A DNA stretch of 64,000 bases from Rhizobiales bacterium 62-47 (GTDB taxonomy: Bacteria > Pseudomonadota > Alphaproteobacteria > Rhizobiales > Xanthobacteraceae), in assembly GCA_001899255.1 (NCBI GenBank), contig MKVX01000023.1, positions 405,660 through 469,659 of the forward strand, in the 5' to 3' direction. A program made the position numbers and the translations under genes. The notes under the pieces were generated by a model. It searched no databases, was not told where the DNA came from, and worked only from the letters and a program-made list of their open reading frames with translations. Below, one piece after another: positions 25,780 through 35,561 of the stretch (position 1 is the stretch's first letter; each line of letters opens with the position of its first letter).

Positions 25780-28125
25780 GTGGCCAATAAGATACACCAA
25801 AAAATTGCAACTGAACTCGGCGTACGCGAGCAGCAGGTCGACGCGACCGTAGCCTTGCTCGATGGCGGCGCGACCGTGCCGTTCGTGGCGCGCTATCGCA
25901 AGGAAGTCACCGGCGGCCTGGACGACGCACAGTTGCGCACGCTGGAAGAGCGCCTGTCGTATTTGCGCGAACTCGAGGATCGACGCACTGCGATTCTTAA
26001 TTCAGTGCGGGAACAAGGCAAGCTCGATGCCACTCTGGAAGCTGCAATTCTCGCGGCCGACAGCAAGGGCCGCCTTGAGGATATCTATCTGCCCTTCAAA
26101 CCGAAACGCCGCACCAAGGCCGAAGTCGCACGTGAAGCTGGCCTCGAACCACTGGCCGAACTGCTGCTGACGAGTCCGGACAACGATCCACAGGTTGCGG
26201 CAGCCGCGTTTGTCGATGCCGAGAGGCAGGTCGCCGACGCTGCCGCCGCACTGGATGGCGCGCGCGCCATCCTGGTCGAACGCTTCGCCGAGGACGCGGA
26301 CTTGATCGGCGCGCTGCGCGAGCAGATGTGGTCGGGCGGCGTGCTGATCGCGAAGCTGCGCGACGGGAAGAAAGAAGCTGGAGCAAAGTTCAGCGACTAT
26401 TTCGATTTCAGCGAGCCTTTGCACAAACTGCCATCGCACCGCATCCTCGCGATGTTCCGCGGCGAGAAGGAGGAAATTCTCGACCTGCAAATTCAGCCCG
26501 AAGCCGAGGCTGGACCGGCGACAGCTCCCAATTCCTATGAATTGGGAATCATGAAACGGTTTGCCATTGCCGACCACGGCCGCCCTGGCGATCGCTGGCT
26601 CATCGACACCGTGCGGTGGGCCTGGCGCACCAAGATCCAGGTGCATCTCAATATCGATTTGCGCATGCGGTTATGGAGCGCGGCCGAGCAGGAGGCGATC
26701 CGCGTCTTTGCATCCAACCTGCGTGACCTGTTGCTTGCCGCACCCGCCGGCGCCCGTGCAACGATGGGACTCGATCCGGGATACCGTACCGGCGTCAAGG
26801 TTGCAGTGGTGGATGCCACCGGTAAGGTGGTTGCCACCACCGCTATATTCCCACATGAGCCGCAGCGGCGCTGGGATGATGCAAAGCTGGCTCTCGCCAA
26901 GCTTGCACGCGAACATCGCGTCGAACTGATCGCCATCGGCAACGGCACGGCATCGCGCGAGACCGACAAGCTGGCCACCGAACTGGTGCAGTCGTTACCC
27001 GAACTCAAGATGACCAAGATCGTGGTCTCGGAGGCGGGCGCTTCGGTTTACTCCGCCTCGGCCTTCGCTTCGGAAGAATTGCCCGGCCTGGACGTCACCT
27101 TGCGCGGCGCGGTGTCGATTGCCCGCCGCCTGCAAGATCCGCTCGCCGAACTGGTGAAGATCGAACCGAAGTCGATCGGCGTCGGCCAATATCAACACGA
27201 TCTCAGCGAAACCAAACTGTCGCGCTCGCTCGATGCCGTGGTGGAAGATTGCGTCAACGCCGTGGGCGTCGATGCCAATACTGCTTCAGCGCCGTTGCTG
27301 GCGCGTGTGTCTGGTATCGGTGCCGGACTGGCGCAGAGCATCGTCCAACATCGTGATACCAATGGCCCGTTCGCATCGCGAAAGGCGTTGAAGGATGTTC
27401 CCCGGCTTGGACCAAAAGCGTTCGAGCAATGCGCAGGCTTCCTGCGCATCACCAACGGTGACGATCCGCTGGACACGTCCGGGGTTCACCCGGAATCTTA
27501 TCCGGTGGTGCGACGCATTCTTGAAGCGACCAAAAGTGACATCAAAACGCTGATCGGCAACACCGAAGTGCTGCGACAGGTCAAGCCACAGAGCTTCGTC
27601 GACGACACCTTCGGGTTACCAACCGTCACCGACATTCTACGAGAACTCGAGAAGCCAGGCCGCGATCCACGTCCGGCATTCAAGACTGCGACATTCAAGG
27701 ATGGCGTCGAAACGCTGAAAGACCTGAAGCCTGGCATGGTGCTCGAAGGCGTGATCACCAACGTCGCTGCCTTCGGCGCGTTTGTCGATATCGGTGTACA
27801 CCAGGATGGATTGGTGCATATCTCGGCAATGTCACGGACCTTCATCAAGGATCCGCGCGAGGTGGTGAAGCCGGGTGATGTCGTCCGCGTCAAGGTTCTC
27901 GAGGTCGATGTCGCGCGCAAGCGGATCGGCCTGACGTTGCGGCTCGACGACGAGGTCGGCGGCAACCCGACACGCCCATCGTCCGGCGGTTCGCGCAGCG
28001 ACAACCGCGCTTTCTCCTCCGCCCCACGCAAGCCTTCACGTCCGGAAACATCGGCCGGGGGCGCGCTGGCAGATGCCTTGCGTCGCGCGGCGGAAAAAGG
28101 GGGCTCGGGGAAACCGAAGCGCTGA
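25780..28125 (+). CDS. tex: Tex-family RNA-binding transcription accessory protein
   Basis: This 781-residue housekeeping protein has the Tex order: N-terminal helical domain ([17 protein letters not shown]), YqgF-like RNase H fold ([16 protein letters not shown]), helix-hairpin-helix repeats ([12 protein letters not shown]), and a C-terminal S1 RNA-binding domain ([21 protein letters not shown]). A low-complexity, arginine- and serine-rich tail follows. I start it at GTG 25780, where the family alignment begins; the frame is open for 30 codons upstream from a TTG, but that stretch is not conserved in type. It is not functionally related to its catabolic neighbours. Confidence 0.93.
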   Translation: MANKIHQKIATELGVREQQVDATVALLDGGATVPFVARYRKEVTGGLDDAQLRTLEERLSYLRELEDRRTAILNSVREQGKLDATLEAAILAADSKGRLEDIYLPFKPKRRTKAEVAREAGLEPLAELLLTSPDNDPQVAAAAFVDAERQVADAAAALDGARAILVERFAEDADLIGALREQMWSGGVLIAKLRDGKKEAGAKFSDYFDFSEPLHKLPSHRILAMFRGEKEEILDLQIQPEAEAGPATAPNSYELGIMKRFAIADHGRPGDRWLIDTVRWAWRTKIQVHLNIDLRMRLWSAAEQEAIRVFASNLRDLLLAAPAGARATMGLDPGYRTGVKVAVVDATGKVVATTAIFPHEPQRRWDDAKLALAKLAREHRVELIAIGNGTASRETDKLATELVQSLPELKMTKIVVSEAGASVYSASAFASEELPGLDVTLRGAVSIARRLQDPLAELVKIEPKSIGVGQYQHDLSETKLSRSLDAVVEDCVNAVGVDANTASAPLLARVSGIGAGLAQSIVQHRDTNGPFASRKALKDVPRLGPKAFEQCAGFLRITNGDDPLDTSGVHPESYPVVRRILEATKSDIKTLIGNTEVLRQVKPQSFVDDTFGLPTVTDILRELEKPGRDPRPAFKTATFKDGVETLKDLKPGMVLEGVITNVAAFGAFVDIGVHQDGLVHISAMSRTFIKDPREVVKPGDVVRVKVLEVDVARKRIGLTLRLDDEVGGNPTRPSSGGSRSDNRAFSSAPRKPSRPETSAGGALADALRRAAEKGGSGKPKR

Positions 28126-28170
28126 AACTTATCGCTACTCACGCGGCTGGCACGATCACGCTCCACCTTG

Positions 28171-28194
28171 CGACGCTTTCGAACGGGAGCGTCG
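28171..28194. terminator. Hairpin between convergent tex and allA
   Basis: CGACGCT at 28171-28177 pairs with AGCGTCG at 28188-28194 in the 77-base gap between the two stop codons. There is no T-run. A bidirectional terminator is plausible from position. Confidence 0.4.
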
Positions 28195-28202
28195 TTGGCG
28201 GG

Positions 28203-28733
28203 TCATACGACGATCTGCAAATCCAGACTGCCCATCTCTGAAAACTCTTCGCAATCGCGTTCGTCGCCGGCCTCCCACATCAGCATCGTCATAACCGCTG
28301 GCGTATCGAGCGCGACCATTGGGGCATGCCATACGCCTTGGCGGTAATGCACGATCTGCTTGGCATTGCCGACAAATGCAACAGCGCGCGAGAAATCGGG
28401 TCGCCCGCCGCGGTCCGGCGCGACGGCGACCAGAAATCGCGAGCACATCATCGGAATAAAAACCTGCGACGACAGGACGTGTCGCTCGAAGCAGGTGACC
28501 GCAAACGGCAACGGCGACGGATCGATCCGATAGATATCGAGCACCGGCTTTCGCGCTTCCGTATCGTGCGCAAGATCGTTTATGCCCGGCAGACGCAGCG
28601 CCCGCCCCTGATTGACCGTTCGCCCACCGCCATCATGATCGACGGCAACCACCGTGCCGAACGGAGCGAAGCTCGCCGGCGCAAGAAGCTCGGCGCGAAT
28701 GAGATGCGGCGTGATGGGCGGCGAGCCCGGCAT
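28203..28733 (-). CDS. allA: Ureidoglycolate lyase AllA
   Basis: This 176-residue enzyme splits (S)-ureidoglycolate into glyoxylate and urea, the last step of allantoate breakdown. Family segments are visible: LLAPASFAPFGTV near the N-terminus, the FERHVLSSQVFIPM strand, and RQGVWHAPMVAL, which holds the conserved active-site histidine region. The length is normal (about 160-175). Its ATG shares one base with the stop of livF (TAATG), so it is translationally coupled to a transporter operon. That suggests the transporter takes up a ureide, or that this copy acts on a related ureido compound. Confidence 0.9.
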   Translation of the reverse strand: MPGSPPITPHLIRAELLAPASFAPFGTVVAVDHDGGGRTVNQGRALRLPGINDLAHDTEARKPVLDIYRIDPSPLPFAVTCFERHVLSSQVFIPMMCSRFLVAVAPDRGGRPDFSRAVAFVGNAKQIVHYRQGVWHAPMVALDTPAVMTMLMWEAGDERDCEEFSEMGSLDLQIVV

Positions 28734-29476
28734 TAGAAATTGATCCCCAGCCAGGCCTTGACCTGCTCGTGCAGGTTACCGGCGAAATCGGCCGGTGCGC
28801 CCGATGCGGTGATCTCGCCGAGGCTCAAAACATAAATACGATGTGACATCGCAATAACGCGGCGGACATTGTGATCCACCAGCAGAATTGCCATCTGCTC
28901 CGACGCGAACAGATGTATCCACTGGAACACCTCCTCGACGATCTTCGGCGCCAGTCCGATCGATGGCTCGTCAATCAGGCATAGGCGCGGGCGAACCAGC
29001 CATGCCTTGGCGAATTCCACCATCTTCTGTTGTCCACCGGATAGGTCGCCTGCCTGCGCACGCAATTTGGGCTGCAATGCTGGAAACTTCTCAAGCATCT
29101 CCTCGAAACGACGATCGATCTCCGCACGATCCGGCTGCCCAACCGACCGCGACAGCCCTTCCAGCGGCAAGCGGAGATTCTCGGTCACCGTCATGAAGGG
29201 AAACAGGCTGGATTCCTGCGGAATGTACCAGATGCCGCGCGCGCTCAATTGATGCGGCGCGATGCCGGTAATGTCCTCGCCCTGATAGACGACGCGGCCA
29301 TGCTTCGGCTTGAGAAATCCGCAGATGGCTTTCATGACCGTCGATTTGCCGGCGCCGTTGAGGCCGATCAGACCCGTGATCGATCCTGCCTCGACCGTGA
29401 GACTCAACGTGCGGAGCACATCGATATCGCCGCTGTAGCCGGCAGTAATATTGTCGAGCGTGAGAACCTCACTCAT
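28733..29476 (-). CDS. livF: Liv-type ABC ATPase LivF (ureide-linked operon)
   Basis: This 247-residue ATPase has Walker A GLNGAGKST, signature LSGGQQK and Walker B ending LCLIDEPSIGL, with the LivF-type VDHNVRR switch region. I take the ATG at 29476, which overlaps the livG stop (ATGA); the open frame upstream lies inside livG and has no LivF similarity. The stop overlaps the allA start by one base. Confidence 0.95.
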   Translation of the reverse strand: MSEVLTLDNITAGYSGDIDVLRTLSLTVEAGSITGLIGLNGAGKSTVMKAICGFLKPKHGRVVYQGEDITGIAPHQLSARGIWYIPQESSLFPFMTVTENLRLPLEGLSRSVGQPDRAEIDRRFEEMLEKFPALQPKLRAQAGDLSGGQQKMVEFAKAWLVRPRLCLIDEPSIGLAPKIVEEVFQWIHLFASEQMAILLVDHNVRRVIAMSHRIYVLSLGEITASGAPADFAGNLHEQVKAWLGINF

Positions 29477-30192
29477 GCTGCCTGCCCGCCAAGATAGGCT
29501 TCGATCACATCGGCATTGCTGAGCACTGTGCGGGTCGGCGCGTCGATGATAACCTTTCCGGCGTTCATGCACACCGCGCGCGGGCACAACTCGACGATCA
29601 CCGGCATATCGTGGCTGACCAGAATAAAGGTCTGTCCTTGTTCGTGGCGCGAACGAATGAAACCACCCATGATCTCCTTCATGGTCGGATGCACTGCTGC
29701 GAACGGCTCATCGAGCAAGGCGATGCGCGGCGGCACCATGAAGCACACGCCGAACTCCAGCAGCTTCATCTGCCCACCGGAGAGTTGCCCCGCATCCAGC
29801 GCACGCACAGCATCGAGGCGCAGTTCTTCAATCAGCGTATCGGCACGATTCAGAGCTTCAGCGCCATCCAGCCCCAGCGCCCGCCCTGCCACGAGCAGAT
29901 TATCGATGACGTTCATCCGGCGGAACACACGAGTGAGCTGAAACATCCGCATGACGCCACGATGCGCCAGTTGCTCCGGCTTGAGGCCATGACATGGCGC
30001 CCCGTCGAGCAATATCTCGCCGCCATCCGGCTCGGCCAGTCCGCTCAGAATATTGAGCAGAGTTGTCTTGCCCGAGCCGTTCGGCCCAATTAGCCCAACC
30101 AATTCGCCGGCGTCGATATCGAAGCTCGCGCCATCGACGGCTGTAAGCCCGCCATAACGCTTGACGATTCCACGCACCGATAAAAGGCTCAC
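29473..30192 (-). CDS. livG: Liv-type ABC ATPase LivG (ureide-linked operon)
   Basis: This 239-residue ATPase has Walker A GPNGSGKTT, signature LSGGQMK and Walker B ending IALLDEPFAAV. The real start is GTG at 30192, overlapping the livM stop (GTGA) and beginning with the expected LLSVRGIVKRYGG; a longer open frame upstream is livM read out of frame. An odd point is the alanine-rich AAVHP where most LivG proteins have AGMNP or AGLNP after Walker B. Confidence 0.94.
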   Translation of the reverse strand: MSLLSVRGIVKRYGGLTAVDGASFDIDAGELVGLIGPNGSGKTTLLNILSGLAEPDGGEILLDGAPCHGLKPEQLAHRGVMRMFQLTRVFRRMNVIDNLLVAGRALGLDGAEALNRADTLIEELRLDAVRALDAGQLSGGQMKLLEFGVCFMVPPRIALLDEPFAAVHPTMKEIMGGFIRSRHEQGQTFILVSHDMPVIVELCPRAVCMNAGKVIIDAPTRTVLSNADVIEAYLGGQAA

Positions 30193-31181
30193 GATCGCCT
30201 CCAGCGTTGCATGGCACCGCGCGCCAATCCCCACAAGCCTTCGCGGAAGAAGCGGGCGAAGATCACGACGAGTGCCGAGAACACCACAAGCTGGTAGCCG
30301 CCGACATCGCGCAGCCATTCGGACAGTACGTAGACGAGGAATGCCGCAATCAACGGCCCCGCCAGCGTGCCCATGCCGCCGATCACCGCCATGCTGACGA
30401 TCAGACCGGTCTGACCGATCAGCCCCAGTTCCGGCGTCACCAGCTCCGCGAAGTGAGCATAGAGCGCGCCGGCGAAACCGCTGGCCGCCGCCGACAATGC
30501 GAATGCGGCCGTCTTCCAGAACACCACATCGACGCCGCTGCGTGCGGCAGCCACCTCGTCATCGCGGATCGCCTGCAGGAACAAGCCAGCCTTGGATCGC
30601 AGCAGGGCATATAGCGCCACCAATAGAAATGCGAGCACGCCTACGAAGATGTAGTACCAGCCGATGCGGCTACTGAGCAGCCCCGGCACGGCCAGGCCGA
30701 GATCGCCGCGCGTAATGTCGATCGAGTTGGACGCAACAAGGCGCATGATCTCCGCGAAGCTGAGAGTAGTCAGTGCCAAATACGGCCCGGTCAGGCGAAG
30801 TACGATGCGCCCCAGGATCAATCCGGTCAGGCCGGCAATGAGGATCGCTGCAACGATGCCCAGCAAGGGCGGCACGCCGAATGCTGTACATAGCAGCCCG
30901 GTCGCATAGGCGCCGATCATGGCGAACGTCGCAGGTGCCAGCGAGAATTGCCCGGTGTAGCCGGCGAGCAGATTCCATGCGCCGGTCAGGATGGCGAAAT
31001 ACATCGAGACGATCAGCACGCCCAGCCAGTAGTCGTTGCGGACAACGGCCGGGATAAGCGCGATGACGATCAGGAATGCGATGGCCGCACGAAACTCGAC
31101 CGCGCTCTTGCCGGTCGAAGTGCTGGCGACCGACCGCTTGTCGGCGCCGCCGGAATGTAGGGGAGTTTCCGATGCCGACAT
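30189..31181 (-). CDS. livM: Liv-type ABC permease LivM (ureide-linked operon)
   Basis: This 330-residue inner-membrane permease has about nine hydrophobic helices after a polar N-terminus of about 28 residues. LivM landmarks are AWNLLAGYTGQFSLAPATFA, LQAIRDDEVAAARSGV in the coupling region, and VIGGMGTLAGPLIAA. The ATG shares one base with the livH stop. Confidence 0.95.
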   Translation of the reverse strand: MSASETPLHSGGADKRSVASTSTGKSAVEFRAAIAFLIVIALIPAVVRNDYWLGVLIVSMYFAILTGAWNLLAGYTGQFSLAPATFAMIGAYATGLLCTAFGVPPLLGIVAAILIAGLTGLILGRIVLRLTGPYLALTTLSFAEIMRLVASNSIDITRGDLGLAVPGLLSSRIGWYYIFVGVLAFLLVALYALLRSKAGLFLQAIRDDEVAAARSGVDVVFWKTAAFALSAAASGFAGALYAHFAELVTPELGLIGQTGLIVSMAVIGGMGTLAGPLIAAFLVYVLSEWLRDVGGYQLVVFSALVVIFARFFREGLWGLARGAMQRWRRS

Positions 31182-32077
31182 CAGACCTCCCGTCCCTTCT
31201 CGCCGAACAGACCTTGCGGGCGGAACAGCAGGAACAGCATCAGCAGGATCAGCCCGAAGCCGTCACGATATTGATAGGACAGATAGACGGCGCCGAAACT
31301 CTCGATAATGCCGAGCGCGAGGCTGGCGACAATGCTGCCGGGCACCGATCCCATACCGCCAAGCACGACGATGATATAGGATTTGATGGCCGGGAACGCG
31401 CCGACATCGGGCGAAGCATTGATCACCGGCGATAGCAGTGCGCCGGAGAATGCCGCAAGACCGCCCGACAGCATGAAGACGATGCTGCTCGCCCGCGCCG
31501 TATCGATCCCGGCCAGCGAGGCGCCAAGCCGGTTTTGCGACACCGCCCTGATCTGTTTGCCCCAGAAAGACCATTTGATCAGCGCGGCGGTGATCAGGAT
31601 AACGGCGATGGCGATGCCCGCAGCCAACAGTCGATGCCCGCTGATAAGCACCGGGCCAAGCACGATCCGGCTGGCGTCGACCAGGGGCGGGCCACGATAG
31701 GCATAGGGTCCGATCACCTTGTCGACGAGATTGATCAGGAACAGCGATAGGCCGAACGTGACGATGACGGCATATTCATCCCGCATCAGTCCCCATGAGG
31801 TGTAGCCGGCATAAAGCGGCCGCATCAGCGTCCGCTCGGTGATCCAGCCGACCAATGCGCCAAAAAGAAACGCGAGCGGCAGCGCGACCCACACCGGCAC
31901 GCCGAGGCCAAGCGCGATCAGCGTGTAGGCATAAGCGCCGACCATGTAGAACTCGCCATGGGCGAAATTCACAATGCGCAAGATTCCGAAGATCAGCGAC
32001 AGCCCAATGGCCATCAGCGCGTAGAACAGACCGGTAATCAGGCCGTTCACCGCCAGATCGACGCTGATGGCTCCCAT
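31181..32077 (-). CDS. livH: Liv-type ABC permease LivH (ureide-linked operon)
   Basis: This 298-residue permease begins with the family hallmark (NGLITGLFYALMAIGLSLIFG, split by RIVNFAHGEF) and ends with GGMGSVPGSIVASLALG and RPQGLFGEKGREV. It lies 27 bases after the binding-protein gene and overlaps livM by one base, so all six genes from the binding protein to allA form one transcript. Confidence 0.95.
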   Translation of the reverse strand: MGAISVDLAVNGLITGLFYALMAIGLSLIFGILRIVNFAHGEFYMVGAYAYTLIALGLGVPVWVALPLAFLFGALVGWITERTLMRPLYAGYTSWGLMRDEYAVIVTFGLSLFLINLVDKVIGPYAYRGPPLVDASRIVLGPVLISGHRLLAAGIAIAVILITAALIKWSFWGKQIRAVSQNRLGASLAGIDTARASSIVFMLSGGLAAFSGALLSPVINASPDVGAFPAIKSYIIVVLGGMGSVPGSIVASLALGIIESFGAVYLSYQYRDGFGLILLMLFLLFRPQGLFGEKGREV

Positions 32078-32104
32078 CGTAACTAACCTTGTCGCCCGAG
32101 TTGG

Positions 32105-33334
32105 TTACTTCGCGGGCTTCCAAAGCTTTGCGGCATCGAGCGGATGTCCGGGCTCTTCAACGAGCGCCGAGTTCTCGACTTTCTGATTCACATCCGTGAG
32201 CTGGAAAGTCACATACGGCACATCGAGCCATTGATGGTTCTTGTAACCGGCTTCCTTCGAGAAGGTGATCTCGCCGCGCGTGCCTGTCAGCTTGGTGTCC
32301 TCCAACGCCTTGATAAGCGCGTCCGGCTCCGTCGATTTCGCGCGCTTGATGGCATCCGCGATCACCAGCAACGAATCCGCGGCCTGGAACAATAGGCGGT
32401 TCGGCTGATTCTTGGTCTTCGCGGTATAAGCATCGCCGATCTGCTTGCCCATTGGGGGCTGCTTCATCTTCGGATGGTAGAGGCCGAACACCAACAGCCC
32501 CTTGCCGGCTTCCTTCACGTTCTGCCAGAAGTCCGGATAGTCAGCGAGACCGGAGGCGTCATAGAACCAGGTCTTGGCCGATGGCGCGATACCCTGTTCA
32601 TAGACCTGGTTCATCATGATGTAGGCGGCCGGCGGCAACATGACGTCGATCACGGCGTCCGGCGGATTGGCGCGCAGGGGCAAAATGGCCGGCAGGAAAT
32701 CCTTCGACGCCCGGTCCAGCGTCTCATATTTGTATTCGACGTTCGGCGCCTGCTCCTTGAGCTTGGCGCCAATCACCTTGGCAAGGCCGATGCCATAGTC
32801 AGTGTTCTCCGCAAAGGCCACAACCCGCTTCACGCCGAGCGATTTCATCGTTGCGGCGACCGCGTCGCCCACGTGATTGTTGTAGTTGCCCGGATTGAAG
32901 ACCTCGGCGTACCCCTTTTCGCGGATCGCGTCCGACCAGCCGTTCGTGTTGACGTAGGGAATATGATAGCGATGCGCGACTTCCATCCCGGCCAATGCAG
33001 CCGAACTCTGATGTTCGCCGGTGATGGCCACGACCTTATCGCGGGTGATCAGCTTCTCGACCGCAGCGCGCGCCTTTTCCGGGAGTCCCTGCGTATCCTC
33101 GATCACCAATTCCACGGGGCGGCCGTCGATCCCGCCAGCGTCGTTGATGATCTTGGCGGTCACTTCGAGGCCATCCTTGACCTGAGTGCCCTGAACGACC
33201 GAGCCAGGCGGCGATTGCGTGATGGTGACGCCAATCTTGATGGGATCGGCGGCTTGCGCGCCGACTGACAAAGCTATCAATGCTGCAGATGCGAGCCCTG
33301 CCCGCACAGCGCTGCGGCGCGAAATTGTCGCCAT
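32105..33334 (-). CDS. Liv-type ABC substrate-binding protein heading the livHMGF-allA operon
   Basis: This 409-residue periplasmic binding protein has an export signal with paired arginines (ATISRRSAVRAG) and a hydrophobic stretch ending GAQAAD, suggesting Tat or Sec export. Mature sequence begins PIKIGVTITQSPPGSV. GGAGAG lies before the ATG at 33334; the 26 residues readable upstream do not form a signal sequence. As first gene of the livH-livM-livG-livF-allA operon it sets the specificity of the transporter. Linkage to ureidoglycolate lyase makes a ureide or urea-related ligand possible, but the sequence alone does not show this. Confidence 0.9.
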   Translation of the reverse strand: MATISRRSAVRAGLASAALIALSVGAQAADPIKIGVTITQSPPGSVVQGTQVKDGLEVTAKIINDAGGIDGRPVELVIEDTQGLPEKARAAVEKLITRDKVVAITGEHQSSAALAGMEVAHRYHIPYVNTNGWSDAIREKGYAEVFNPGNYNNHVGDAVAATMKSLGVKRVVAFAENTDYGIGLAKVIGAKLKEQAPNVEYKYETLDRASKDFLPAILPLRANPPDAVIDVMLPPAAYIMMNQVYEQGIAPSAKTWFYDASGLADYPDFWQNVKEAGKGLLVFGLYHPKMKQPPMGKQIGDAYTAKTKNQPNRLLFQAADSLLVIADAIKRAKSTEPDALIKALEDTKLTGTRGEITFSKEAGYKNHQWLDVPYVTFQLTDVNQKVENSALVEEPGHPLDAAKLWKPAK

Positions 33335-33625
33335 CGTGGTCTCTCTCCCTATCGGATCGCTTCTTGAATTGAGCGTCCGGGCAGTATGAGCGAAACATAT
33401 ACAGCTTGGCAAGCATCGGCGTCATAATTGTAAGTTGCCCGAGCACACAGCTATGTTGATCGCTGCGATTGGCTCGCGTCACGGATCACAAGAGCAGCAG
33501 CAACGGCAAGCACAGCCTGAATACACGTTCGACAAGCAACGGCGTTACTCACGATAGATGCGATGCCGCGGACGCCGCCACGAGACGGTTACGTCAGGGG
33601 CGTCCTCATCTCCCGACCGAACTGA

Positions 33626-34516
33626 CTACGATGCTCCCGCTTCTGATGCGGCCGTATCCGGCTTCAACCCGAAATCGTAGTTGAGGTGATAGTAGGGGGT
33701 GTCCCGCATCTGGCCGTCCGCCGCCAATCCCGGCTCATGCCGAACGAACTCCCGGATCAAACTATCCTTGACGCCGAACACCACGTCGGAATCCAGATAC
33801 TTGTCGCCAGCAACAAAGACATGGGTCACGAGTTGCTCGAAGCCCGGTGCGGATATCATGAAGTGAACATGCGCCGGCCGCCAGGGATGCCGTCCCTGCG
33901 ATTCCAGCATTTCACCGGTTGGGCCGTCGTGCGGGACCGGATAAGCGGCAGGCTTGATCGACCAGAACCGGAAACGACCATTCTCGTCAGCGTGAAATCT
34001 TGCCCGCATCGCCAGATCGCCGATCTTGTCGAGCTGCTGCACATCGTAATAGCCATCGTCATCGGAGTGCCACACGTCGATGACTGCGTTGGCGATCGGC
34101 CGACCGTCCGGCGACGAGACCGAACCGGTAACGATCATTGCATCGCCCTCCATTCCCCCGGAAATATCTTCACCAAGCGCCTTGTCCGGCCGTGCTTCCA
34201 CGAAGAACGGCCCCAATACGGTCGTCTCGGTGACACCTTCCAAATGGCCGTGATTGATGACGTCGACCAGCATCGACGCGCCGAGCGTATCCGACAGCAG
34301 AATGAACTCCTGCCGTTTATCGCTGCACATATGTCCCGTGCGGGTGAGAAAATCGATCCCCTGCTCCCACTCCTTCTGGGTTGGCCGGATCTCGCGAATG
34401 AAAGCGTGCAGATGCCGTACCAGAGCTTCATTGATCTGCTTGATGCGCGGGTTGCCAGTGTTCTGAATGCGCGCCAGGACGGCATCGGTGATACTCGTTT
34501 CGCTAAAGTTACGCAT
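33626..34516 (-). CDS. Intradiol ring-cleavage dioxygenase (hydroxyquinol/catechol 1,2-dioxygenase type)
   Basis: This 296-residue enzyme uses Fe(III) to cleave a catechol or hydroxyquinol between its two OH groups. The N-terminal helical dimerisation domain is present (about residues 1-100), followed by the beta-sandwich. Iron ligands are a Tyr in GYYD (156/157), Tyr192 in AYPVPHDGP, and His216 and His218 in RPAHVHF. That pattern is closer to hydroxyquinol 1,2-dioxygenases than to benzoate-type CatA. GGAGG lies before the ATG at 34516; a readable extension upstream is not part of the family. The gene follows an alpha/beta hydrolase, possibly the next pathway enzyme. Confidence 0.92.
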   Translation of the reverse strand: MRNFSETSITDAVLARIQNTGNPRIKQINEALVRHLHAFIREIRPTQKEWEQGIDFLTRTGHMCSDKRQEFILLSDTLGASMLVDVINHGHLEGVTETTVLGPFFVEARPDKALGEDISGGMEGDAMIVTGSVSSPDGRPIANAVIDVWHSDDDGYYDVQQLDKIGDLAMRARFHADENGRFRFWSIKPAAYPVPHDGPTGEMLESQGRHPWRPAHVHFMISAPGFEQLVTHVFVAGDKYLDSDVVFGVKDSLIREFVRHEPGLAADGQMRDTPYYHLNYDFGLKPDTAASEAGAS

Positions 34517-34614
34517 GAAACCTCCAGTGTTCACTTTCTCGGCCGCCGCAGGATGCGCGCCTATTGTTGGGCAAGGCAGTGTTGCCAGATGGGCGACAGC
34601 ATGCCCGCAAGATT

Positions 34615-35463
34615 TCAGCTTCCAAACCCGTGCCGCCAATGCCCACAAGCAACCGCGCTGAGAAAGCCATCGACCTGCGCATTGAACGCGGCCGGTTCCT
34701 CGAGATTGATCGCATGGCCGGTGTTGGGACAAATCCATAGCCCGGCGTTCGGCAGAACGGATTTTAACATCAGGTTGGTCTCGATGCATGGCGCATCTTC
34801 GTCCCCCACCATCAGCAGAACTGGAATTGTCATACGCGCAAACTGCTGCTGAAAATCATGCAGCGAGGGCCGCAAAGTCTGATAACGCATCATAGTATGG
34901 GTCATGCCTTGCGGCGAATGCTGCGTCAGATGATCGACGAAATCCTGCCAGCCCCGCGGATCCTTGCGTTTGAGCTGAATCCGGGTGGGACTGTGTCCCA
35001 TTTCCTGGGCCATCGCCGCCATACCGCGCTCAAGAAACCCGCGCGCGAACTCCGGCGTCTCTTTCATCCAGGTTTCGCGAAGCGCCGGCGGCGAGCCAGA
35101 CCCCGCGCCGGCGACCACCATCGCACTCACCTTGTCGGGATAACGCAACCCGAATTGCAGCGCCGCGTATCCGCCCATGCTCAATCCGACGATATGAGCG
35201 CGTTCGACGCCAACGCCACGCATGACCGCCACGATATCATCGACGGCAAACTCCCAGCCATACAACTGCGGATCATCCGGCACGTCGCTCGGCGGATAGC
35301 CACGCGCATTATAGGTGATGCAGCGATAGGCCCGCGAGAAGTAACGAACCTGCGCTTCCCATTCGCGATGGTCCGCACCCAACTCATGCACGAAGACGAT
35401 CGGATAACCTTCGCCGGTTTGTTCGACGTAGAGCCTGGCCCCGTTGGATTCGATAAGTGGCAT
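34615..35463 (-). CDS. Alpha/beta hydrolase (3-oxoadipate enol-lactonase-like)
   Basis: This 282-residue hydrolase has nucleophile Ser95 in GLSMGG, the acid in VGDEDAPC, and the catalytic His in NTGHAINLEEP. The oxyanion region is FVHELGADHREW. The fold and length fit 3-oxoadipate enol-lactonase (PcaD) and related carboxylic-ester hydrolases. It lies 98 bases before the intradiol dioxygenase on the same strand, so it may act on a lactone or ester from that route, although maleylacetate from hydroxyquinol would not need a lactonase. A general esterase is the alternative. Confidence 0.85.
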   Translation of the reverse strand: MPLIESNGARLYVEQTGEGYPIVFVHELGADHREWEAQVRYFSRAYRCITYNARGYPPSDVPDDPQLYGWEFAVDDIVAVMRGVGVERAHIVGLSMGGYAALQFGLRYPDKVSAMVVAGAGSGSPPALRETWMKETPEFARGFLERGMAAMAQEMGHSPTRIQLKRKDPRGWQDFVDHLTQHSPQGMTHTMMRYQTLRPSLHDFQQQFARMTIPVLLMVGDEDAPCIETNLMLKSVLPNAGLWICPNTGHAINLEEPAAFNAQVDGFLSAVACGHWRHGFGS

Positions 35464-35561
35464 TGTTCGCCCTTCTTGGTCCGCGATTCCTGCCTACGTT
35501 CATTGCTCGCGCACGGTAACTTCGGCAGCAGGTTCTTCAAGTGTCCTGTCGTGCGACAGCA

